DNA from: Ovis canadensis
Lineage: Eukaryota; Chordata; Mammalia; Artiodactyla; Bovidae
DNA: 64,000 nt
Assembly: GCF_042477335.2 (NCBI RefSeq)
Contig: NC_091247.1
Span: forward strand, 231,025,001 to 231,089,000
Direction: 5' to 3'
The position numbers were made by a program, and so were the translations under genes. Below, one piece after another: positions 12,601-23,972 of this stretch. How positions within the stretch are numbered: the first letter of the stretch is position 1; each line of letters opens with the position of its first letter. The notes under the pieces were generated by a model. That model ran no database searches and had not been told where the DNA came from. It saw only the letters and a program-made list of their open reading frames with translations.

Positions 12601-13067
12601 AGGAGGAGGCTGAGCAGTGCAAGCAGGACTTGATCAGGGAGCTGGAGACGCTGGATCCTACCTCAGAGCCCGCGCCCGTCCCCAGCGGCTGCGAGCCGGG
12701 CTCCCCGCCCCGGGACTGCGCCGGCGAGGAGAGCCTCTGGGCGCTCATGGCCAAGCTGAAGAAGAGCGAGCGCGGAGGGCGGCCCAAGGTCCCCGAGGAC
12801 ATGGTGCTCGCCTACCTGGAGGAGGAGGTGCTGGAGCACAGCTGCAACCCGCTCGCCTACTGGAGCCTCAAGAGGGCCACCTGGCCCGGCCTCTCTGCCT
12901 TGGCCGTGCGCTTCCTGGGCTGCCCCCCAAGCATCGTCCCTTCTGAGCGGCTATTCAGCACGCCCCCTGAGAACGGCAGCTTCGGCCAGTCTAGGCTTCT
13001 AATGGAGCATTTTGAGAAACTCATCTTTCTGAAAGTGAATCTTCCCTTAATATGCTTCCAGTACTGA
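9654..13067 (+). CDS. ZBED4: ZBED4, zinc finger BED-type containing 4 (single coding exon)
   Basis: Uninterrupted 1,137-residue frame. The ATG has G at -3 and +4, and an in-frame TAG lies 15 bases upstream. Four BED zinc fingers are visible at roughly residues 110-162, 255-306, 418-470 and 520-572, each with W-x-HF, a CxxC pair, TSCLxRH and a terminal His. A hAT-transposase-like region follows from about residue 615 ([19 protein letters not shown] onward). Near residues 1,050-1,120 is the hAT C-terminal dimerisation segment ([22 protein letters not shown]). ZBED4 is known as a nuclear DNA-binding protein domesticated from a hAT transposase, reported in retinal photoreceptors and Muller cells. 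The human protein is 1,171 residues; the roughly 34-residue shortfall falls in the GC-rich linkers between fingers, not in domains. Gene identity is secure from alignment-level resemblance throughout. Function in this species is inferred. Confidence 0.97.
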   Translation: MESCREPRPQGAGDSENTNSKIEEDDSRTPDHSVQRMDVGSELEDGRQAGRGQEQAEGGGVGCAGQPAGRRASPEPEDDYGALLAQYSSTLYSVAMEAVTQSLLAGRGLGSRKKSPAWKHFFISPRDSTKAVCTYCMKEFSRGKNEKDLSTSCLMRHVRRAHPSALAADPASAPRPVPADAGAAAKGLAPPQAMEDAGSAVSSEEAASDALASERYGREEGPAGPPPHARALGCSEPAESGAEKSLSLPRSGCGSRRRSAVWKHFYLSPLDSSKAVCVHCMNEFSRGKNGKDLGTSCLIRHMWRAHRAIVLRESGGPAAPSPGPAPPLGPARPPPDAESGPLPVSPGRALQDPASAASSPDRPAEEPHALWGPGGAASPSSVAGEASWGSSPETQLGGAPSPRPREPGAMFQQNKKVMKRLKSEVWHHFSLAPTDSLKALCRHCGCAISRGKRGDVGTSCLMRHLYRRHPEVAGAQKGFLGAGLASSPYATLASAEMASSRLTSLPTVGTKNHQAAFPVSSKKTSKLWDHFSTCSADPTKVSCLHCGRTISRGKKPTNLGTSCLLRHLQRFHGGVLKPEGARAAPPSPPGAQAPLGPPSAGAAASDDGSEKFYDSHPVAKKITSLIAEMIALDLQPYSLVDNVGFNRLLAYLKPQYSLPPPAYFSRTAIPGMYEDVKHVVMAHLQEAESGVVHFTSGIWMSSQTREYLTLTAHWVTFAPAARPHCEDHHCSALLGVSQVDCDYSGSSIQKQLECWWEAWVASSGLQVGITVTDSPSIGRTLNEGARSSVPCFSHTVNLIVSEAIKSQRMVQNLLSTARKICERVQRSPRAKARLAELQRDYGLPPHHLLQDVPSRWGTSFHMLERLLEQKRAVNALSVECGFRELLSCDQWEVMQSVCHALKPFAAASREMSAHVSTLSQVIPMIHILTRRVEMLFQETMGIDTMLRALREAMVSRLSATLHDPRYVRATLLDPRYKASLFSEEEAEQCKQDLIRELETLDPTSEPAPVPSGCEPGSPPRDCAGEESLWALMAKLKKSERGGRPKVPEDMVLAYLEEEVLEHSCNPLAYWSLKRATWPGLSALAVRFLGCPPSIVPSERLFSTPPENGSFGQSRLLMEHFEKLIFLKVNLPLICFQY

Positions 13068-14400
13068 AGAGCCCGCTGGAGCCACCCGGCGAGTACCGGC
13101 GTCTGCCCAGGCTGGCGCTCGCCGCAGCCGGCCCTGCAGCACGGCAGGCCGGGCGCTCAGGTCCACGGCCGCGGGAGGGGCCGCCCGGCCCTCGCTGTTG
13201 CGGCCACACGTGCCTTAACCGGCCCTTGAGGTCAGGTGCCACGGTGTGTGTTTTCAGAAGTCCGCCAGAGGCAGCTTGCCTCGTCAACGATGAAACACGA
13301 CGATTGGGTTTCCATTTGTAACTGTAAGGTTTTTTACAAGTTGGGGATCAGTAGTTTGTCTCAGTAGAAGGGCAGAGGAGAGGTGAGCTGTTTTATTCCA
13401 TAGGCTTCTTATTCGATTATGTAAAAATCAGATCAGGTACTGTATTTTAGTTAAAAATTGCTTTAATTGCAACAGAACAGCCTTTGTGGCTGTCAAATAA
13501 AATCTGTAAATAGAAGGTGGAGTTGAAGCCATCTTGACCGAGCAGTTCCTGACGGTGGCTGTACAGGGCGTTGAGGAGGACAGAGTGCTCTGGGAGGCAG
13601 CTGTCGACCGCGACAGAGATGTGGCATCGGCGATAAGCCCGAGCTGACACATGACGAAGGGTCGGTCGCGCAGGGTTTCCGCAGAGAGCGAGCTCCCATT
13701 TCAGGGTCTGCCCTGGTGCCACGTGGGCGGTTAGCTTGGACACACCCCCACGTTCACAGTGTGCAGGGTGGGGCCTGCTCTGTGGCCAGTGCGTGGCGTG
13801 ACACGTTTACAGCCTCCTGTTGATGAATCTCTGAGCCTCTGACTCAGTGGCTCTACATCATGAAGCTGTCTTGAAATTTGTGCACTGACCCCCAAATTGA
13901 TCCAATTACGTACACAGTTCTTTTTAGAAGAGGTGGCTTATTAACAGGGAGGAAGATTGCTATGTTATGGTTGTAAGAATAGCCTTAGGCGTTTAGATTT
14001 TCTTTTATAAAATAGGGAAGATTCAGCCATCAGTGGGGTATTTAGGATCCCAAGGACCTCAGAATGGATTATCAGTCATCAGGTTTTTTTTTTAACAATA
14101 ATATGTCTTCAAAGTTTTTGTCTCAGCGTCTAGAAAAGAATTCATTTTCTTATTTCAAACTGGTTAAATATCCTGGGTGAAACGAGTCACTGATTTGCCT
14201 ATGACCTTTTAGAAAAGTTGTTGTTTTGTTAAAATTCTGTACTGTTATTAATCTGAATTTGCATTGACTATGTTTTTAGTGTATTTATAAATGGTGAACT
14301 CAGTTTCTGAAATTAAACTTTTTATTTGCAATTTTCTACTGCTGGAGGACACTGGCTTTTTATTCTTAGGATAATAAAACAATCCTACTCTTAGGGGCCA
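13068..14400 (+). other. ZBED4: ZBED4 3'UTR (probable) with poly(A) signals
   Basis: After the TGA the sequence turns AT-rich and non-repetitive, as expected of a conserved 3'UTR. AATAAA occurs at 13,496-13,501 and 14,373-14,378, and ATTAAA at 14,312-14,317. The last cluster is the likelier main end; alternative polyadenylation at the first is possible. Antisense frames here (13,428-13,743) have no support. Confidence 0.6.
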
Positions 14401-14669
14401 GCATGTACAGAAACTACGCTCAACACAGCCTTTAAATCTTCGTTAGCCGCAGACGGGACCTGGGGGAAGTGGAAGAGTAATTCTTAAGCAGCATTTCTAA
14501 TAGCGGCAGTGATGTCCGAGAACCTTCCAGGGCACGTGTTCCGAGCAGGCACTGCGACCCCCATGCTGCTGGCGGGAAGAGCAGCCAGTGTGGAGGGCCC
14601 CAGAGTTGGGACTGGGGCTGCGTGCGGTACAGCGGGCCCACTCCCGGGCGTTTTCCTGAAGCAGAAACA
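14401..14669. other. Unassigned DNA downstream of ZBED4
   Basis: No repeat or gene recognised in this short spacer before L1 sequence. Confidence 0.35.
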
Positions 14670-15158
14670 CTCATTTGAAAAGACAGATGTGCCCCCGTGT
14701 TCACAGCAGGGCCACCAGAGTGCCCACCCACAGAGGAGCAGGCGAAGAAGACACCTGTGTTTGTGCAGGGGAAGCTTAGCTGTGAAAAAAGAAGTCTTGT
14801 CTTCACACCAGCATGGATGGACCTGGAGGGCATCATGCTCAGTGAAATCAGTCAGAGGAAGACAAATGCTGCATCATCCCATGTTTATGTGGAACCTAAA
14901 AACAGTGGACCGGGAACACTCACAGATACAGAGAGTACATGTAGTTTCCAGAAGGGAGAGGGTGAGGGCCGAGTGAAGGAGGTGCGGGAGGTGCAGAGAA
15001 CAGGCCTCCACGCCGTGAGTCTGGGCCGCGACGCGGAGGGCACCTCAGCAGCGGCGCCGTGGGGGCATGTGGTGGCACAGGGCACCTTGGCCTCGTGCCA
15101 TCGTGAGTCACTGCGGTGTTTGCCCGTACCGTACGTCAGCTGTACTTCCATTAGGAAG
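14670..15158 (+). mobile_element. L1 LINE 3' end remnant, sense
   Basis: Contains 'agcatggatggacctggagg' and 'ctcagtgaaatcagtcagagg', hallmarks of the L1 ORF2/3'UTR junction. It ends near 'cagctgtacttccattagg'. Diverged copy. Confidence 0.78.
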
Positions 15159-15177
15159 ACTCGAAATGAGAGAGGAT

Positions 15178-15987
15178 CTGGGAAGACGGTGGAGTAGGAA
15201 GACCCAGGAGTGCGTGTCCCTCCCAGACCGCAAGCGCCAGCAGGATCTGACTCGTGGGGGCTCTGGAGAACACGGGAGGCTGAGACTTCAGGGCACGACT
15301 GGGCTCGGGGTGGAGGAGATGGGGCACAGAGCACAGACGCAGCTGCGACGCAGCAGCTGTGCATGCCTCCCGGAGCAGCTCGCACAGCTGGCAGCAGCAG
15401 GCGCAGGGGAGGGGTCCTGTCCTCCAGATGCTGAGGCCCTGTGTGTGCTCTGACCACAGGTCACGCGGCTGGTCTCCCAGGGGCGGGGGGGGGTTGGCAG
15501 CTGCCACTGTTGCTATGCTCCCCCTCCATTGCTGCAACTCGCCACCCCCTCTGAAGTGACTCCTAGAGATTCCACATATTACATAATTGCATAAGTGGGA
15601 AGAGTCTGAACGTGACTGTGCTCCGAGGAAAGGCTCAGGAAAGACTTAAGAATCCATTAAGTTTACACCTCAAACTGATTCTTGGCACAGACTGCCTACA
15701 GTAATCAAAAGCAAAAGCACAAACCTGGGGGAAGAGAAGAGTCTGATTTCTGGAGTTACCAGATTGTTGTATTAAAATGTCCAGTGCACAACATAAAAAT
15801 CACAAGGCATACAAAAAAAAAAAATATGGTCCTCTCAAAGGGAAAAAGTGATACAACAGAGTCTGTCCCTGAAAAAGACCTGATGGTGAATATGCTAGAC
15901 AAAGACTTCCAAACAGCAGCCTTAGAAATACCCGAAAACTAGAAAGTCACGGAGGAAGTCAGTAACGTGAACAAAAATGCAGATATC
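15178..15987 (+). mobile_element. L1 LINE 5' portion, sense
   Basis: Starts with the 'ggaagacggtggagtaggaag' L1 5'-end motif. Near 15,780-15,960 it carries the upstream/ORF1-proximal region ('aaaatcacaaggcatac', 'gaccTGATGGTGAATATGCTAGACAAAGA', 'ttccaaacagcagcctta'). The frame is broken. The copy appears to continue at 16,103 after a SINE insertion. Confidence 0.65.
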
Positions 15988-16102
15988 GGGACTTCACCTG
16001 GCGGCCCAGTAGCTAAGGCTCCACGGTCTCAATGCTGGGGGCCTGGGTTTAATCCCTGGTCAGGGGACTAGATCCCACGTGCCACAACCAAAGTTTGCAC
16101 AC
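15988..16102 (+). mobile_element. tRNA-derived SINE head, inserted in L1
   Basis: 'gggacttcacctggcgg' through 'ggtttaatccctggtcaggggac' and 'agatcccacgtgcc' match the cetartiodactyl SINE head with its promoter boxes. It splits the surrounding L1. Confidence 0.8.
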
Positions 16103-16764
16103 AGACTTGGTAACCTCAATAAAACGGGCCGATTTCTTGAAAGACACAATCTGCCAAGAGTCACACAAGAAATAGACTATCTGAACAGGCCTATAGCAAT
16201 TAAATTGAATCAAGAATTAATAATCTTCCCAAACAGAAAGCTCCAGGCCCAGATGAGTTCACTGCTGAATTGTATCAAACATTTAAGGAGGAATTACGTG
16301 AGTTCTCTACAGTCTCTTAGAGGACAGAAGCAGAGGGTTAGTGCCTAACACTTCCTATGAGGCCAGGATTACCGCAATACCAAAACCAGACAAAAACATT
16401 GCAAGAAAGGAAAACTGCAGGCCCATATGCCTTAAAGAAACTCTCCTGGAAGGTAATAGGAGAAAACCCCTAGAGGACCCTGGGTGTGGTGATGACTTTT
16501 TAGATAAGACTTGAAAGCCTTGATCCATGGATGAAATCACTGGTTAGACTGCTAAAATGAAAAACTTCTGTCGACAGTGTCAAGAGAATGAAAACAAGCC
16601 ATGGACTGGGAGAAAACACTTGTGAAACACATATCTGAAAAAAAGACTTCCCATTCAAAACACACGAAGAACTGAAAACAATAAGAAAACGAGGACCCTG
16701 ACTGACAAGCGGACCTAGAGACCTCAACAGACCCCTCAGCAAAGATGCACAGGTGCCAACCCAA
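16103..16764 (+). mobile_element. L1 LINE ORF2 fragments, sense
   Basis: ORF2 segments are recognisable: 'aagctccaggcccagatgagttcac', 'atgaggccaggattaccgcaataccaaaaccagac', then 'accctgggtgtggtgatgactttttagat' and 'gtcaagagaatgaaaacaagcc'. Internal deletions bring distant ORF2 regions together. No intact frame remains. Confidence 0.82.
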
Positions 16765-16992
16765 CACGGAGAGCTGACTCGCCGGAAAAGACCCTGGTGC
16801 TGGGAAAGGCTGAAGGCAGGAGGAGAGGGGACGACAGAGGGCAAGATGGCTGGATGGCGTCAGCGACTCGATGGACCTGAGTTCAGGTGAGCGCCGGGAC
16901 TTGGTGGTGGACAGGGAGGCCTGGCGCGCTGCGGTCCACGGGGGCGCCAAGAGGCAGACGCAACTGAGCGACTGGACTGAACTGAACTCCGT
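16765..16992 (+). mobile_element. BovB 3' end fragment, sense
   Basis: Matches the last part of BovB, from 'gctgactcgccggaaaagaccctggtgctgggaaagg' to the 'actgagcgactggactgaactgaac' terminus. It is inserted in or next to the L1. Confidence 0.88.
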
Positions 16993-17017
16993 GAAGACAT
17001 TCAGCGCCACTCAGGAC

Positions 17018-17117
17018 AGGGAATCTTCCAGTGGATCTTCCTGACCCAAGGACTGAACCCGGGTCTCCTGCATTTCAGGCAGGTTCTTTACCGTCTGAGC
17101 CACCAGGAAGCCCCAGA
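17018..17117 (-). mobile_element. Partial Bov-tA SINE, antisense
   Basis: Only the head half remains: 'ggatcttcctgacccaagga', 'ctgaacccgggtctcctgc', 'tttaccgtctgagccaccagg'. Confidence 0.85.
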
Positions 17118-17501
17118 AATAACAGAAAAGCAGAACTAAGCGCTCTGCCTCCAGCAAACGGAGAGCAAGCGCACTGCACAGCGCCGGCCTCTGCGCCTGA
17201 CAGAAGCCTGAAGACCCGAGCTCACAGCACAGCACGCTAGAAGGCAGAGCTGCACGAGGTGATTCCAGCTTTAAAATTGTTTAAAAAAAACCCTGTACTT
17301 AACATCAGGTGGGAGTCTGCACTTTGTGAAAGATGCTAACTGTAAGGAGACCACGGCGCATCCTAAAGCTTCTCTCACTGTAACAACAGAAAAGGAGCTC
17401 TGAAGCTGCAGCTGCGCCGGGAGGCCTGAACATCAGGCACTGCTTGCGAAATACCCGTTTTTATTTTAAAAAGCAGCTTTTATGCAGGTGCAGGCTTGCC
17501 A

Positions 17502-20204
17502 GGAAACTAAGACGGACTGGAATAGGTGAATTTAACTCAGATGACCATTATATCTACTACTGCAGGCAGGAATCCCTCAGAAGAAATGGAGTAGCCATCA
17601 CGGTCACCAAAAAAGTCTGAAATGCAGTACTTGGATGCAATCTCAAAAACAACAGAATGATCTCTGTTTCTAGGGCAGACCATTCAATATCACAGTAATC
17701 CAAGTCTATGCCCCAACCAGTAATGCTGAAGAAGCTGAACAGATCTATGAAGACCTACAAAACCTTCTAGAACTAACACCCAAAAAAGATGTCCTTTTCA
17801 TTACAGGGGACTGGAATGCAATAGTAGGAAGTCAAGAGATACCTGGAATAACAGGCAAGTTTGGCCTTGGAGTACAGAATGAAGCAGGGCAAAGACTAAT
17901 AGAGTTCTGCCAAGAGAACGCACTGGTCAGAGCAAACACCCTCTTCCAACAACACAAGAGAAGACACTATACATGGACATCACCAGATGGTCAACACCGA
18001 AATCAGATTGATTATATTCTTTGCAGCCAACGATGGAGAAGCGCTATAACGTGAGCAAAAACCAGACCGGGAGCTGACTGTGGCTCAGATCATGAACTCC
18101 TTACTGCCAAAGTCAGACTTGAATTGAAGAAAGTGGGGAAAGCCAATAGACCATTCAGGTATGACCCAAATCAAATCCCTTACAATTATACAGTGGAAGT
18201 GACAGATTCAAGGGATTAGATCTGATGGACAGAGTGCCTGAAGAACTACAGAAGGAGGTTCAGGACACTGTACAGGAGGCAGTGATCAAGACCATCCCCA
18301 AGAAAAAGAAATGCAAAAAGGAAAAATGGCTGTCTGAGGAGGCCTTACAAATAGCTGAGAAAAGAAGAGAAACTAAAGGCAAAGGAGAAAAGGAAAGATA
18401 TACCAATTTGAATGCAGAGTTCCAAAGAATAGCAAGGAGAGAAAAGAAAGAGAAATTCCTCAGTGATCAATGCAAAGAAATAGAGAAAAACAATAGAATG
18501 GGAAAGACTAGACATCGATTGCTTCAAGAAAATTAGTGATACCAAGAGAACATTTCATGCAAAGACAGGCTCAATAAAAGACAGAAATGGTAGGGACCTA
18601 ACAGAAGCACAAGATACTAAGAAGAGGTGGCAAGAACACACAGAAGAACTGTACAAAAAAGATCTTCACGACCCAAATAATGGTGTGATCACTCACCTAG
18701 AGCCAGACATCCTGGAATGAGAAGTCAAGTGGGCCTTAGAAAGCATCACTACGAATAAAGCTAGTGGAGGTGGTGGAATTCCAGTTGAGCTATTTCAAAC
18801 CCTGAAAGATGATGCTGTGAAAGTGCTGCACTCAATATGCCAGCAAATTTGGAAAACTCAGCAGTGGCCACAGGACTGGAAAAGGTCAGTTTTCATTCCA
18901 ATCCCAAAGAAGGGCAATGCAAAAGAATGCTCAAACTACTGCACAATTGCACTCATCTCACACACTAGCAAAGTAATGCTCAAAATTCTCCAAGCCAGGC
19001 TTCAATAGTACATGAACTGTGCGCTTCCAGATGTTCAAGCTGGATTTACAAAAGGCAGAGGAACCAGAGATCAAATTGCCAAAATCTGTTGGATCACAGA
19101 AAAAGCAAGAGAGTTCCAGAAAAACATCTGCTTTCTTGACTATGCCAAAACCTTTGACTGTGTGGATCACCACAAACTGTAGAGAATTCTGAAAGAGATG
19201 GGAATACCAGACCACCTGACCTGTCTCTTGAGAAATCTGTATGCAGGTCAGGAAGCAACAGTTAGAACTGGACATGGAACAACAGACTGGCTCCAAATAG
19301 GAAAAGGAGTACGTCAAGGCTGTATATTGTCACCTTGCTTATTTAACTTCTATGCAGAGTACATCATGAGAAACGCTGGACTGGAAGACACACAAGCTGG
19401 AATCAAGATTGCCAGGAGAAATATCAATAACCTCAGATATGCAGATGACACCACCCTTAAGGTAGAAAGTGAAGGACTAACGAGCCTCTTGATGAAAGTT
19501 AAAGAGGAGAGTGAAGAAGTTGACTTAAAACTCAACATTCAATGAACTAAGATCATGGCATCCAGTTCCATCACTTCATGCCTAATAGATGGGGAAACAA
19601 TGGAAACAGTGACAGGCTTTATTTTCTTGGGCTCCAAAATCACTGAAGATGGTGACTGCAGTCATGAAATTAGAAGACGCTTGCTCCTTGGAAGAAAAGC
19701 TATGACTAACCTAGACAGCATATTCAAAAGCAGAGACGTTGGCAATATGTTGCCAACAAAGGTCCGTCTAGTCAAGGCTATGGTTTTTCCAGTGGTCATG
19801 TATGGATGTGAGAGTTGGACTATAAAGAAAGCTGAGCGCCAAAGAATTGATGCTTTTGAACTGTGGTGTTGGAGAAGACTTGAGAGTCCCTTGGACTGCA
19901 AGGAGATCCAACCAGTCCACCCTAAAGGAGATCAGTCCTGGCTGTTCATTGGAAGGACTGATGTTGAAGCTGAAGGTCCAATACTTTGGCCAGCTGATGC
20001 GGAGAGCTGACTCATTTGAAAAGACCCTGATGCTGGGAAAGGTTGGGAGCTGAGAGGAGAAGGGGATGACAGAGGGTGAGATGGTTGGATGGCATCACCG
20101 ACTCGATGGACAGGAGTTTGAGCAGGAGATGAAGGATGTGGAAGCCTGGCATGCTGCAGTCCATGGGTTAGCAAAGAGTCGGACACAACTGAGTGGCTGA
20201 ACTG
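17502..20204 (+). mobile_element. BovB (RTE) LINE with 10-bp target-site duplication
   Basis: Long 5'-truncated BovB copy. Endonuclease-domain sequence occupies about 17,520-18,200 and reverse transcriptase about 18,780-19,900. Visible motifs include FIPIPKKGNAKECSNY, the GVRQGCILSPCLFN block near 19,310-19,350 and the YADDT catalytic motif near 19,440. In-frame stops and frameshifts (for example at 18,538 and 19,006) make it non-autonomous. It is flanked by a perfect direct repeat, aggcttgcca, at 17,492-17,501 and 20,205-20,214, which defines the insertion precisely. It is inserted in the Tigger element. Confidence 0.95.
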
Positions 20205-21117
20205 AGGCTTGCCATAAGAAAGGGGTGCTTATAGATGCTAACATCATTCAAGAAAAGGCAAAGTCACTACATGGCAACTTGAACGGAAGGTGAAAGATGT
20301 AAAGATGGAGAACTGAATGCCAGCAAAGGGCGGTTTGATGATTTCAGATGGAGATTTGGCTTCAAAAACGTCAGGATAACAGGAGAGGTAGCTTCCACTG
20401 ATAGAAGCCAGCAAACGAGGCCCAGATGCCATCGAGTCGCTGCACAGAAGAGCCGTCTGCCTGAGCAGGGCTTAATGCAGGCACAGTACTGCACTGCGTC
20501 CTGGGGGAAATGCCACAAAGGACATTCACGAGTAAGGAGAAGCAGGCAGCAGGGTTTAAGGCGGGAACGAATGGGCTGCTTCTCCTTTGTACAGATGCGG
20601 TCAGGACTGTGACAAGACGGCCCGCGAGCCTGGAAGGGAGAAGAGGCCCAGCAGGCGCCTGCCTCTAGTTGGACATCAGGAGGCCTGCACGGCCAGGCCA
20701 TGCCTTCTGAATTGGTTCCATCGACGCCTCATCCCAGAGTTCAGGAAGCTCGTTGTCAGTTCCCCGGAGTTCAACACCGAAGCACAGACAAGGTCTGCTT
20801 CCCCAGACACGGTGGCTCTGTTCAGCCTCTAGGTCAGGGGTCATGAGGACCTCTGAGGCTCCACACACGACACTACGGGAAGGATCGTCAGCGCTACCGA
20901 AGAGACACCGATAGAACATCGTGAGAGGTGGGAGGCTCACCCCATTGACAACGCTATTCTAAAAAAAAAGTCCTGCTGGAGAAAACTGTCCCGATGCTGT
21001 GCCTGACTCCCAGGGTTTACGACAGAGCCAGTCAAGGAAGTCACGAGGTTGTGGGTCTGGCAACATGACCTGGGGGGCGGACGGTTCTGAGAGAAGGTCT
21101 TCAGGGAACGCCAGGGC

Positions 21118-21240
21118 TGAGACTCCCCTGCCGGTGCAGCAGCTAGGCCTCCATGCTTCCACTGCAGGAGGGCAGCTCAGCTCCCTGGCCAGAGAACTAA
21201 GATCCCACATGCCACGAGGCGTGGCCCCAAAATTAAAAAA
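21118..21240 (+). mobile_element. tRNA-derived SINE, sense, in Tigger
   Basis: Shows 'ccatgcttccactgcagg', 'ggccagagaactaagatccc' and an A-rich tail at 21,229-21,240. Tigger sequence is present on both sides. Confidence 0.82.
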
Positions 21241-22073
21241 GTCCAGGGCTGACAGACACCACAGCAGAGGCACCGACAGAAGAGGAACTGGTGGAGATGA
21301 GAACTCCTGAGCCACGGCCAGACGGTGCAGAAGACGCGGCGCCAAGGAGCAAGCTGACGTCAGGGCAGTGGGCAGAAGGGCTCTGATTCCTCAAGACAGC
21401 TTCCAAATTCTCTACGCGCGACACGGGCAAGCGGGGAAGGACTGGGGCGGTGTGGGAGCACGTTTAGGGAAGACAGAGAAGCCCAGCGGGCATTACAAGG
21501 TGTTTCCACGAAGACCCCTCCCCACCCCCTCCTCGGCCACCTGAGACAGCAAGACTGTCCCCCCACCCTAGCCTGCTCAGCGTGGGGACAGGGAGGGACT
21601 TTAGGACGACCCACCTCCAGTGATGAACAGGAACGGACAGACTGCTCGTCTGTTACGAAAAACATAACAGCTGTACACTGTGCCCAGGGCTCGTATGGAA
21701 GTGGACAGTGTGTCCTCAGAGAGAGGTAAGGTGAGCGATACCAGCTGTAAAACTAATGCCACATCGGTCTAGTTTCTAACTTTGCTTTCCAAGAACTGTG
21801 TGCAACTCTCCCTGAGTGGAGACAGCATCACGGTCTGTCACTGTGGGCTTTCTTGTTTAATGCAAGTGTCCCCAGTACTGTCATGAGCATGACTGAAATA
21901 CACACGCCAGAAGAGACAGGACAGTCCACCCGTCAGTGTGCAGGCTGGGCTACCTAGAAGTGCTGATGCTACTAAGTGACTCTAAAGCGAGTGTATTGCT
22001 GCTTCTTGACTATCGATCCTCAGATAATTGTGCCTGTACGCAACTGTGAATCTTTTCCACATTTTCGTTTTCT

Positions 22074-22270
22074 TAAGCTTTTTAAATTAATCATCTTGGC
22101 TGTGCTGGGTCTTCGTTGCACACAGACCTTATCTAGTTGCAGAGTGCAGGCTTCTAACTACGGCGGCTTCTCCTGTTGCAGAGCGTGGCCCTGCAGCTTG
22201 GGCTTAGCTGCTCCAGGGTGCGTGGATCTTCTCGCATCGGGGGCTGAGGGCGTGTCCCCTGGGTTGGCAG
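22074..22270 (-). mobile_element. CHR-type SINE fragment, antisense, in Tigger
   Basis: Begins with 'tcttggctgtgctgggtcttcg' and follows the CHR body to about 22,270, where similarity fades. Confidence 0.8.
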
Positions 22271-22424
22271 TCCCTGTCCTTTCCTCTGTCTGGTGTTTGT
22301 AATATGTGGAACACCCACAGCTCTGTACAGTGTAGGTCCTGACAGGTGATCCATCCTAGGGGCAGGTGGCAGAAACTTGTGATACTGAGACAGCACCGCA
22401 CAGAGCTTTTCTTCGTGACTTTGT

Positions 22425-22545
22425 TCTCTTTTGGGGGGCTGCACCTCAAGGCTTATAGGATCTCAGTTCAAGCAGTGAGCCCTGGCCTCCTGCAGTGGAA
22501 GTGTGGAGTCTTACCCTCCAGACCGCCAAGGAAATCCCTATAGCT
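22425..22545 (-). mobile_element. tRNA-derived SINE head, antisense
   Basis: 'ggatctcagttcaagcag', 'ctcctgcagtggaagtgtgg' and 'ccgccaaggaaatccc' are the reverse complement of the SINE head seen elsewhere in the window. It sits just before the Tigger/MER2 3' end. Confidence 0.78.
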
Positions 22546-22733
22546 TTCTTTTCTGTAGCCTTACATAATTGGAAAAGTATATAACCTGCAGAAATGTCCT
22601 CAACTGTTCATGTTATCAGTAAGGCCTTCAGTCAACAGTAGCTGTTGGGAACTAAGCTTTGGGGGGTCGCAACCTGACTGGGGGCGGGGGTTGGCGACCC
22701 TGCCCCTGCGTTGCTCGAAGGTCGAGTGTACGT

Positions 22734-23600
22734 TGATGCCCACAGAGATGCAGTGGGGCTGGTGGTATCAGCCTGGCACGTGACTCTTCACACCTGTGCG
22801 CGTCCACATGTACACACGTGTCCACGCACAGCGTGCCTGATACCCCCCATCGGAAGAGAGGCCTAGAAACACAGGCACACTGACAGCAGCGAGCACTTTG
22901 CAGCTGCATCTTGGTCTCTAAAACCAGCCCAGTCACAAGGAGCCTGGGCCCTCAAAACGGCTGCCTCCAGGGCGGGGACAGAGGAAGCAGCCACGCAACA
23001 GGTTCCTGACGGGGCACGCGGCCGGGACAGCACAGCTGACCGGATCCCGGGCCAGGCTGCAGCCAGACACCAAGGCAGCCGACGGGGCTGTTTACAGCCC
23101 AGCCAGGCCCGGGGGCATCCACGCGAGGGGGACACACGCAGGGAACTGGGAGCTTAACTTGTGGGTGTGGAGGCACCACAGACCAGCTGCAGCAGCCCCA
23201 GGGGGTGCTGCTCTGGGTGGGTGGGGAGGGGCCTCCCTGTCGGCGGGTGCGCAGACTGTCAGCTTCAATCATAGAGCAGTCCCTGAAGGTGGGAAGCCCT
23301 CGGCACTTCCTGGGGCACCGAGGCGCTTGGGGTGGAGGTTAGGCTGTCGGGGACCCACTCTGGAGTGCCCAGAGATTCCGTGTCTCTCTGCACAGGCGTA
23401 GCGTATGTGTGGGTGTGCAGTGTGCACACACGTGAAAGCACACACGGTTCTCCACATCCTCACCAGGGCCTGGTAGGGCTGGACACACGCTGGGAACTTG
23501 GTGGACACAGCTCAGGAAGCGGGAAGAGCCAAGCTCACTTAAAGCCAGTGACAACTGTCTCCCAGCTGTCAGAGAATCAGTGATAAGACAACATACAATG
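22734..23600. other. ALG12 3' flank, no gene seen
   Basis: GC-rich, non-repetitive sequence with many overlapping frames on both strands. None shows family resemblance. Confidence 0.45.
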
Positions 23601-23604
23601 TCAC

Positions 23605-23972
23605 TCATTCTTTCTGAACACGTTTATCTCCTACGATCTCTTCTGCAATGGAGACAGCGTGCCCGTGAGCACAGGGAAGGCCCCACCCTGCAGGGCTGGG
23701 CACAGTGGGGCTGCGCCCAGCACACACTGGCCTTCTGGTTTCCACCACCCAGGGGCCCTGCCAGGCGCCAAGAGGCCACCGCCTGCTGCCCTGGAGCAGC
23801 TCCTCAGGCCGAAGCCCGTGGCCTGGATGGCGGGCAGTGTCAGTACCCACAGTGCCCTCATGGCCGTGGGGATCCAGGTGCGGCCGGGGATAGGCAGCTG
23901 CTGTCCTGTCTGTTCCCGGCTCGCCTGGCAGAAGCTGGCAGGCACCCGCGTCCCTGGGGGCCTACTCCTCCC
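23605..23972 (-). other. ALG12: ALG12 3'UTR (approximate)
   Basis: Follows the TGA (minus strand, 23,975-23,973). No AATAAA is seen. A GATAAA variant on the minus strand at 23,628-23,623 is the best candidate poly(A) signal, placing cleavage near 23,600. Confidence 0.4.

Larger units (their letters stand above)
17270..22733 (+). mobile_element. Tigger/MER2-type (TcMar-Tigger) DNA transposon remnant, split by younger insertions
   Basis: Diverged Tigger transposase sequence resumes after the BovB copy at 20,205. It is recognisable from about 20,240 (near-KGWFDDF region) through 20,690-20,900, where FNTE, QPL and RTF-type DDE-domain segments lie. It continues at 21,241-21,640, including a 'cctgagacagcaagac' segment near the transposase C-terminus. 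The 3' end at about 22,560-22,733 matches MER2/Tigger terminal sequence ('ttatcagtaaggcc', 'gtcaacagtagctgttggg', 'gttgctcgaagg'). Multiple stops and frameshifts show it is dead. It is interrupted by a BovB copy and at least three SINE insertions. The 5' boundary is uncertain. Confidence 0.75.

Noticed and set aside
18225-20053. BovB endonuclease/reverse-transcriptase frames as host genes
   Set aside because: They are pieces of an inactivated retroelement with stops and frameshifts, bounded by a target-site duplication.
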